Positions 58,638 to 64,000 of a stretch of 64,000 nucleotides of DNA are shown piece by piece; within the stretch, counting starts at the first letter, position 1; each line of letters starts with the position of its first letter. This DNA is from Legionella anisa. Lineage in GTDB: Bacteria > Pseudomonadota > Gammaproteobacteria > Legionellales > Legionellaceae. The DNA is taken from the NCBI RefSeq assembly GCF_001467525.1, contig NZ_LNXS01000029.1, positions 500,330-564,329 of the forward strand, written 5' to 3'. The notes under the pieces were generated by a model, which ran no database searches, was not told the origin of the DNA, and was given only the letters and a program-made list of their open reading frames with translations. The translations under genes and the position numbers were made by a program.

Positions 58638-60002
58638 ATGTGTAAATCGTACAGCATGCCAAAGTCCGTATTTACACCTCCAAGCTGGAACATATTTTTA
58701 TCACGGTTCGGTGTATTGCTTATTCTTTTATTCATTTATACCGCCAATTCTTACGCAGCAAAAGTTATCGAACTTCAAATAAAAGGAGCAATCGGGCCTG
58801 CCACAGCAGATTATATTATTCGTAATATTGATAATGCACAAAATGCAGATTTAATTCTGATTACTCTTGATACGCCAGGTGGACTCGATGAGTCTACACG
58901 CGCAATTATTCAAAAGTTTTTATCATCGAATGTTCCTATAGTGACTTATGTCAGTCCAAATGGCGCACGTGCTGCGAGCGCGGGAACTTACTTACTCTAC
59001 GCCAGTACTTTGGCAGCTATGGCACCTGGCACTCAATTAGGCGCTGCAAGTCCAGTTAACATCGCTATGACTGGTTTTGCGGATGAAACCAAATCGGATA
59101 AGCAGACAACTATGGAGAAAAAAATTACGAATGATGCAGTGGCAACCTTGAGGGCCCTGGCACAATTGAGGGGGCGTAATCCAGATTTCGCACAAAAGGC
59201 AGTTTTGAACTCTGAGACTCTAACTTCTACAGAGGCCTTAAAGGAGGGAGTTATTAACTATGTTGCGCGCGATGTGAACGATTTACTTTCACAGTTGAAT
59301 GGCATATCAGTAATGCAAAACAATCAAAAAATAACACTTAACACCAGTAATGCGCACATAGAATTAGTTGAGCCTGATTGGCGCACACGATTTTTATCAA
59401 TAATTACTAATCCAACGGTTGCTTATCTCCTTCTGTTACTGGGGATATATGGTATTTTCTTCGAACTGGTTAACCCAGGTAATATATTACCTGGAGTAAT
59501 TGGTACCATATCAATGTGTATTGCGCTCTATGCGTTGCAATTATTACCAATAAGTTATGCGGGTTTCTTCCTAATTATATTGGGTATTGGTTTTATTATT
59601 GCGGAAGCATTTGTACCTGCATACGGTTCTTTAGGTATCGGAGGTACCATCGCGTTTATCATCGGATCCATTATGTTAATTGATAGTGACAATCAGACAT
59701 ATCAAATAGCATGGTCGGCAATCGGAGCAATGGCTTTAGTGAATATTATTTTCTTTGTGATCATTCTTGGGATGGCAGTAAAAGCGAGACGACAAAGTGT
59801 TAAACATGGTTTAATTGTTTTGATAGGAGCCCAAGGCCGTACGCTTGGTGACATTAATCCAGATGGGCAGGCATTTATTCGTGGTGAGATTTGGAGTGTA
59901 CACTCGAAAAAGTTTATAGCAGGTAAAAAGCAAATAAAAGTAATCGGAACCTCAGGACTCGTGTTAGAAATTGAAGAAGATTTAGGTAATCAAGGAGGGT
60001 AA
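58638..60002 (+). CDS. NfeD-type membrane serine protease (ClpP class)
   Basis: A 454-aa protein with an N-terminal signal anchor, a ClpP-like protease domain ([16 protein letters not shown], the nucleophile serine in [15 protein letters not shown], the lysine in [11 protein letters not shown]), four or five membrane helices and a C-terminal OB-fold NfeD domain ([27 protein letters not shown]). The family cleaves stomatin-like proteins in archaea. It is one base from the slipin gene, the classic NfeD-slipin pair for membrane quality control. Confidence 0.92.
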   Translation: MCKSYSMPKSVFTPPSWNIFLSRFGVLLILLFIYTANSYAAKVIELQIKGAIGPATADYIIRNIDNAQNADLILITLDTPGGLDESTRAIIQKFLSSNVPIVTYVSPNGARAASAGTYLLYASTLAAMAPGTQLGAASPVNIAMTGFADETKSDKQTTMEKKITNDAVATLRALAQLRGRNPDFAQKAVLNSETLTSTEALKEGVINYVARDVNDLLSQLNGISVMQNNQKITLNTSNAHIELVEPDWRTRFLSIITNPTVAYLLLLLGIYGIFFELVNPGNILPGVIGTISMCIALYALQLLPISYAGFFLIILGIGFIIAEAFVPAYGSLGIGGTIAFIIGSIMLIDSDNQTYQIAWSAIGAMALVNIIFFVIILGMAVKARRQSVKHGLIVLIGAQGRTLGDINPDGQAFIRGEIWSVHSKKFIAGKKQIKVIGTSGLVLEIEEDLGNQGG

Positions 60003-60003
60003 A

Positions 60004-60759
60004 ATGGGACCTTTTTTCACAGTAATCATCATTGCAATCGTGTTGCTTTTGATATCGGCAATTAAAGTGTTTAGAGAATATGAACGTGGTGTCGTATTCA
60101 TGTTAGGACGCTTCTGGAAAGTTAAAGGACCTGGTTTGGTACTTATTATTCCAGTGATCCAACAAGTGGTACGGGTCGATTTACGAACTATAGTTATGGA
60201 TGTCCCAAGTCAAGATGTAATATCTAAAGATAACGTTTCAGTAAGGGTGAATGCGGTTTTATATTTTCGAGTTGTGGTACCAGAAAATGCAATTATTCAA
60301 GTTGAAAATTACTACGAAGCAACCAGTCAATTAGCACAAACGACACTCCGTTCTGTATTAGGACAACATGAGTTGGATGAAATGCTTTCCGAACGTGAAC
60401 GATTAAACAGCGACGTACAAAAAATATTGGATTCACAAACAGATAACTGGGGAATCAAAGTTGCTAATGTCGAAATTAAACGTGTGGATTTGGATGAAAG
60501 CATGATCCGTGCGATTGCGAGACAGGCTGAAGCAGAACGCGAACGACGCGCTAAAGTGATTCATGCCGAAGGGGAGTTGCAGGCATCAGCAAAATTACTG
60601 CAAGCGTCACAAGTTCTGGCACAACAACCCCAGGCAATGCAATTACGTTATTTGCAAACATTAGCCGCTATAGCAAGTAACAATAACTCAACTATTGTTT
60701 TCCCAATGCCAATGGAGTTAGGTGATATTTTATCCAGTATGGCTCAAAAGAAAAAATAG
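60004..60759 (+). CDS. Slipin (SPFH/band 7 stomatin-like protein)
   Basis: A 251-aa membrane-bound SPFH protein. A single N-terminal membrane segment is followed by the band 7 domain ([48 protein letters not shown]) and a coiled coil rich in Ala and Glu ([20 protein letters not shown]). It is the predicted partner and possible substrate of the upstream NfeD protease. The start lies one base past the nfeD stop with GGAGGG upstream. Confidence 0.94.
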   Translation: MGPFFTVIIIAIVLLLISAIKVFREYERGVVFMLGRFWKVKGPGLVLIIPVIQQVVRVDLRTIVMDVPSQDVISKDNVSVRVNAVLYFRVVVPENAIIQVENYYEATSQLAQTTLRSVLGQHELDEMLSERERLNSDVQKILDSQTDNWGIKVANVEIKRVDLDESMIRAIARQAEAERERRAKVIHAEGELQASAKLLQASQVLAQQPQAMQLRYLQTLAAIASNNNSTIVFPMPMELGDILSSMAQKKK

Positions 60760-60832
60760 TTGAAATTTATAAAATACACGCGGGTTCACCTTGGGGAGTT
60801 GGCGGATACAGCGTGAGGGACAGTGAGCACAG

Positions 60833-60855
60833 CCCGGGAATGCGATAATCCCGGG
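60833..60855. repeat. Palindromic repeat, family 2, copy 5 (short)
   Basis: CCCGGGA and TCCCGGG pair around ATGCGATAA between the converging slipin and oxygenase genes. It keeps only the CCCGGG part of the family motif. Confidence 0.5.
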
Positions 60856-60897
60856 TTACAATCTTTTAGCCATAGAGCATGTTCTCCAAGCATGGAG

Positions 60898-61848
60898 CTA
60901 AAAAATTCTACGTGGCTTTAATATTAAGGAAATTTTACTAAGAATGCTTATTGTAGGCAGAAGAACTATATAAGAAGCAAATTCAATTATTTTAAATAAA
61001 TACTTTTTTTTGCCTTCTGCCAAAGCATAATTTCGACTAAATCTTTCAAATAAAGGCCAATCAGAAATTTTAAATCCGTTTGGGGATTTATATCCTATGA
61101 AAAAGTAACCAGTAAAATACCCATAAAACTGTAAGAGTTTATTAGGGTAAAAAATATAGGAAGCTGCGGCTGAGGCATCAAGGTAGGTAGTATAATGCCA
61201 ACAGTTTTTAGGCAAAAATAACATATCCCCGCGTTCAAGAGTGACGTCATAACCTTCTGCTTGGTTTAATTTTGGAAATTGTTTGCATAACAAATCCATG
61301 GGTTGGCCAAATTCTACTAAGCTGTCGCCAACGAAAGGAAGCTTATAAATATATTTACTTTGATCTTTAGTAAATAATAATAATTGTTTTCTTCCGCTTA
61401 AGCATAAATGAAGATTGCAGCAATGTTCTCTATCAAAGTGTATTTCTGTATGAGCTCCCTTACCACCAAAAAAATAAATAACTTTCAATCTCTTGTTAAA
61501 GTATCTTGGTCGGAATGGAATTTTTTGCCACAGTGGTACATGCCTTTCTATCGCTTCAGAGTATTGCCTGGGAAAACTTTGGCCAAAAATTCTATAGGGC
61601 ATATTATTTTTTATTTGTGACATGACCGTTGTAAAATCACCACGTTGGTGTGATTGCCAACAATCATTTTCATACATATCATAGGTTATTATGCCTTCAA
61701 GAAGATCTTTAAAATAATCTAAAGTAAACTTATCAGTAAAATTTTTTATTTTTATTAAGATAGGCTCCTTTGATTGATAAAGAAGTCGTTTAATATATTC
61801 TTCTTGTCCATATTCATATTCTACTTCTTGTATTTTTTTTATTTTCAT
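60898..61848 (-). CDS. JmjC/cupin-like Fe(II)-dependent oxygenase
   Basis: A 316-aa protein of the cupin-8/JmjC type. The iron triad is predicted from GAHTEIHFDREH (His-x-Asp) and the distal His in PKNCWHYTTYLD, with CLSGRKQLLLF between as the 2-oxoglutarate strand. Such enzymes hydroxylate proteins or small molecules. The last 40 residues are hydrophobic (EFASYIVLLPTISILSKISL), suggesting membrane attachment. Its ATG overlaps the stop of the upstream methyltransferase by four bases, so the two act together. Base composition is notably AT-rich. The substrate is unknown. Confidence 0.75.
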   Translation of the reverse strand: MKIKKIQEVEYEYGQEEYIKRLLYQSKEPILIKIKNFTDKFTLDYFKDLLEGIITYDMYENDCWQSHQRGDFTTVMSQIKNNMPYRIFGQSFPRQYSEAIERHVPLWQKIPFRPRYFNKRLKVIYFFGGKGAHTEIHFDREHCCNLHLCLSGRKQLLLFTKDQSKYIYKLPFVGDSLVEFGQPMDLLCKQFPKLNQAEGYDVTLERGDMLFLPKNCWHYTTYLDASAAASYIFYPNKLLQFYGYFTGYFFIGYKSPNGFKISDWPLFERFSRNYALAEGKKKYLFKIIEFASYIVLLPTISILSKISLILKPRRIF

Positions 61849-62822
61849 TTCTTAACTTTTTGAATAAAATAATAAAAATAATATTTTTTACCCCAAAATC
61901 TGTCTCTTCGAGTATTTTTCACAATGTAACGAAGCACAGGATTTTTAAACCTAATTTTCCACCATGGAAGAAATATTAATCCTAAAACAGCAGCAATCTC
62001 TTGAAGTTTGTAAAAGTCATTCCCAGCTAAATACAGGGCGTTTTTATAGAAAGTTTCTTCATTTACAATTAACCGTTGATAGAGAGAAGCTTGAACCCAC
62101 TTAGTAATATTTACTTTTTGAATTATTTTTAATTTATCATTCTTCTTAATAAATCGTTCTAATTTAGTTGATTGATCTTTATCTCTAAAATAATGGTCTG
62201 CATAACAAAAAAATCCCCCTAAAGATAGGACACGTTCAACTTCAGAAAAGAAATCTTCAATTCTGGGATAAAGATGAGAACTTTCAAGATTGATAACAAT
62301 ATCAAAGCATTCATTGCCTAGGGGTAAATTTTCTGCATCAGATTGAATGTAATTCACTTTGTCTTGTTTGTAGAAATGGCGATTGGAATTCATTACTAAT
62401 CGATTAACCAGGTCGATACCTAAGGCATAGTCAGTTTTTAGTAACTCCGAACTTGCTTTAAGACCAAGACCATTGCCACAACCTATCTCAAGTAATCGCT
62501 TATTAAAAAATTGCATCTTGATTAATGGTCTTATTAATGAATAAAGAAGTAATTGCGAATAAATATCTTGCACCTCAGAGATTGCAGAAAAATCAAAATT
62601 TAATTGTTTGTATTCTTCATAGATTTTTTTATTCCATAATCCTGCATTCAAAAATATTTTATTATGATGCCATTGGCCTAAAGTATTATAACTATCTTGA
62701 ATCAGTTGTTTAATTAATTTGATTTCTGAAGGGTCTAGGTAGTAACGCCTCATTACAAAATCAATTTGTTTGGCAGCATGACTATAACTTTTGAGTTCTT
62801 CATCCATTTGGCTAACAAGCAC
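61845..62822 (-). CDS. Class I SAM-dependent methyltransferase
   Basis: A 325-aa protein with a central methyltransferase domain: motif I LLEIGCGNGLGLKAS, then GIDLVNR, IQSDAENLPLGNECFDIVINLESSHLYP and VLSLGGFFCYADHYF. This resembles small-molecule or lipid C/O-methyltransferases. An N-terminal helical region of about 100 residues and a basic, aromatic C-terminus (YIVKNTRRDRFWGKKYYFYYFIQKVKK) flank it. The start is either GTG 62822 or ATG 62807; neither has a clear ribosome-binding site. It is coupled by a four-base overlap to the oxygenase gene. Confidence 0.78.
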   Translation of the reverse strand: MLVSQMDEELKSYSHAAKQIDFVMRRYYLDPSEIKLIKQLIQDSYNTLGQWHHNKIFLNAGLWNKKIYEEYKQLNFDFSAISEVQDIYSQLLLYSLIRPLIKMQFFNKRLLEIGCGNGLGLKASSELLKTDYALGIDLVNRLVMNSNRHFYKQDKVNYIQSDAENLPLGNECFDIVINLESSHLYPRIEDFFSEVERVLSLGGFFCYADHYFRDKDQSTKLERFIKKNDKLKIIQKVNITKWVQASLYQRLIVNEETFYKNALYLAGNDFYKLQEIAAVLGLIFLPWWKIRFKNPVLRYIVKNTRRDRFWGKKYYFYYFIQKVKK

Positions 62823-62986
62823 TTATGCAATTTATATCATTAAGTATAAACAATTTTATTAAAAAGCGTGTTACGTATTTAGCTCGCAGAAATTATGTAT
62901 CATTTAGAGTAATATCAATACAATCTTTCGTTTGTCTAACTTTTATGGTAGAACACTCATTTTGAAGACTTCATGGGGTTTTTATT

Positions 62987-63553
62987 GTGTCGATTAAATC
63001 AGATAGATGGATAGAAAAAATGGCGCTTGAACATGGAATGATATCTCCATTTCAACCCGGACAAGTGCGTGAAAATGACAATGGAAGGATTATTTCATAC
63101 GGTGTATCCAGTTATGGGTATGATGTTCGTTGTTCTAATGAATTTAAAATTTTCACTAATATTAATTCTGCTATTGTGGATCCGAAAGCTTTTGATGAAA
63201 ACAGCTTTGTTGATGTGCAATCCGATGTGTGTATTATTCCTCCCAACTCTTTTGCATTAGCAAGAACAGTAGAATATTTTCGTATTCCACGGAATATTCT
63301 GACTATTTGCCTTGGTAAATCGACTTATGCGCGTTGTGGCATTATTGTTAATGTGACTCCTTTGGAACCCGAGTGGGAAGGTCATGTTACTTTGGAGTTT
63401 TCGAACACGACTACATTGCCCGCCAAAATTTATGCGCATGAAGGCGTTGCGCAAATGCTATTTTTAGAAGCCACTGAAATTTGTGCTGTTTCGTATCGAG
63501 ATCGCAATGGAAAATATCAGGGACAAACAGGGGTTACCTTACCTCGTACTTGA
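62987..63553 (+). CDS. dcd: dCTP deaminase
   Basis: Deaminates dCTP to dUTP for dTTP synthesis, using the trimeric dUTPase fold. The motifs are [52 protein letters not shown] with the catalytic glutamate, and the end [14 protein letters not shown]. At 188 aa the length is as expected. The start is GTG, with TGGGG upstream. Confidence 0.95.
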   Translation: MSIKSDRWIEKMALEHGMISPFQPGQVRENDNGRIISYGVSSYGYDVRCSNEFKIFTNINSAIVDPKAFDENSFVDVQSDVCIIPPNSFALARTVEYFRIPRNILTICLGKSTYARCGIIVNVTPLEPEWEGHVTLEFSNTTTLPAKIYAHEGVAQMLFLEATEICAVSYRDRNGKYQGQTGVTLPRT

Positions 63554-63583
63554 ATTAGATAATAAGAAATAAATTTTATAACT

Positions 63584-63676
63584 GTAGCCTGGGTGCAGCG
63601 CAGCGAAACCCGAGTCATGGGAGCCTGTTTTTTTCATCCATAACCCGGGTTACGGCTTTGCCTTCCCCAGGCTAAG
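63584..63676. repeat. Palindromic repeat, family 2, copy 6
   Basis: GTAGCCTGGGTGCAGCGCAGCG on the left is answered by CCCCAGGCTAA on the right, with an internal CCCGAGT / ACCCGGGTT and a T run in the middle. It lies between the converging dcd and ihfB genes and probably ends both transcripts. Confidence 0.72.
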
Positions 63677-63701
63677 AGATAAGATAAAAAGTAAACTTAT
63701 T

Positions 63702-64000
63702 TTATTCTTCATCATCAGGCAATTTATATTTATCACGTGATGCATCGACGCGTTCGCGTAATTCTTTCCCTGGTTTAAAATGAGGGCTGTATTTTGCCTT
63801 TGTCACAACTTTTTCGCCAGTTTTGGGATTATGCGCGTTGCGGGGAGGTCTATAATGAAGGGAAAAGCTGCCGAATCCCCGAATTTCTATTCTTTGATTT
63901 TTAATGAGTGCTTCACTCATTAATTCCAATATTCTATTAATGCCATCAGCCACTTGCTTTTCAGTAAGATGCGTCATTCGAGCAGCGATGTGTTCAATGA
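63702..64000 (-). CDS. ihfB: Integration host factor beta subunit (5' end outside window)
   Basis: IHF-beta pairs with IHF-alpha to bend DNA at specific sites in replication, transcription and recombination. The beta-arm signature [28 protein letters not shown] is intact, followed by [11 protein letters not shown]. An internal ATG at 63977 is not the true start: the frame stays open to the window edge as [15 protein letters not shown], the expected family N-terminus, so about five more codons lie outside. The C-terminal tail [10 protein letters not shown] is somewhat longer than in E. coli. Confidence 0.95.
   Translation of the reverse strand, partial: IEHIAARMTHLTEKQVADGINRILELMSEALIKNQRIEIRGFGSFSLHYRPPRNAHNPKTGEKVVTKAKYSPHFKPGKELRERVDASRDKYKLPDDEE

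Overview
The window is a chromosomal segment of a Legionella species, centred on the replication origin, and is not L. pneumophila in gene order. The basis is: the order yidC-yidD-rnpA-rpmH / oriC / dnaA-dnaN-recF-gyrB; a putrescine operon followed by a gene in the place of the effector gene ravA (lpg0008), directly before hfq; three tandem genes of the Legionella major outer membrane protein family; two surface proteins with the Lcl C-terminal domain; a PagP/Rcp lipid A palmitoyltransferase; an LbtU/DUF3573-type porin; and several large orphan proteins with acidic C-terminal tails typical of Dot/Icm substrates. DNA is AT-rich throughout. No rRNA, tRNA, CRISPR array or complete insertion sequence was seen.

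Layout. 1-9.1 kb: origin region. The rpmH-rnpA-yidD-yidC operon runs left, the AT-rich oriC with DnaA boxes lies in the middle, and dnaA, dnaN, recF and gyrB run right. Two perfect parS sites sit in recF, one across its stop codon. 9.4-11.3 kb: an Lcl-type secreted protein and a small orphan. 11.5-16.4 kb: arginine-to-putrescine genes (aguB, speA, aguA) and a RavA-like protein. 16.6-19.8 kb: hfq, hflX, a TlpA-like thioredoxin and tdk. 20-27 kb: an accessory block with two paralogous and one more distant ADP-ribosyltransferase-like protein, a 533-aa orphan and a pirin. 27.4-32.3 kb: secreted proteins (S28 peptidase, a second Lcl-type gene broken at a run of nine C, and an M4 metalloprotease). 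32.5-41.4 kb: permeases, rRNA/ribosome factors (darP, rlmL), a frameshifted small membrane protein, Mpo1-like, pagP, phosphate transporter and coq7. 41.4-45.2 kb: a membrane-anchored protein with a possible CE-clan protease triad, and a hybrid histidine kinase. 45.5-53 kb: aminotransferases, sodB, grxD, peroxiredoxin, rnt, pyrC and motY. 53.5-60.8 kb: envelope genes (three MOMPs, LbtU-like porin, NfeD/slipin pair). 60.9-64 kb: a JmjC-like oxygenase/methyltransferase pair, dcd and the start-truncated ihfB.

Two families of palindromic intergenic repeats are scattered through the window. One has four copies sharing a conserved hairpin tip; the other has six copies built on a CCTGGGTGCAGCG motif. 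The main points for follow-up are the ADP-ribosyltransferase-like cluster, the CE-clan-like membrane protein, the homopolymer switch in the Lcl-type gene, and the oxygenase/methyltransferase cassette.
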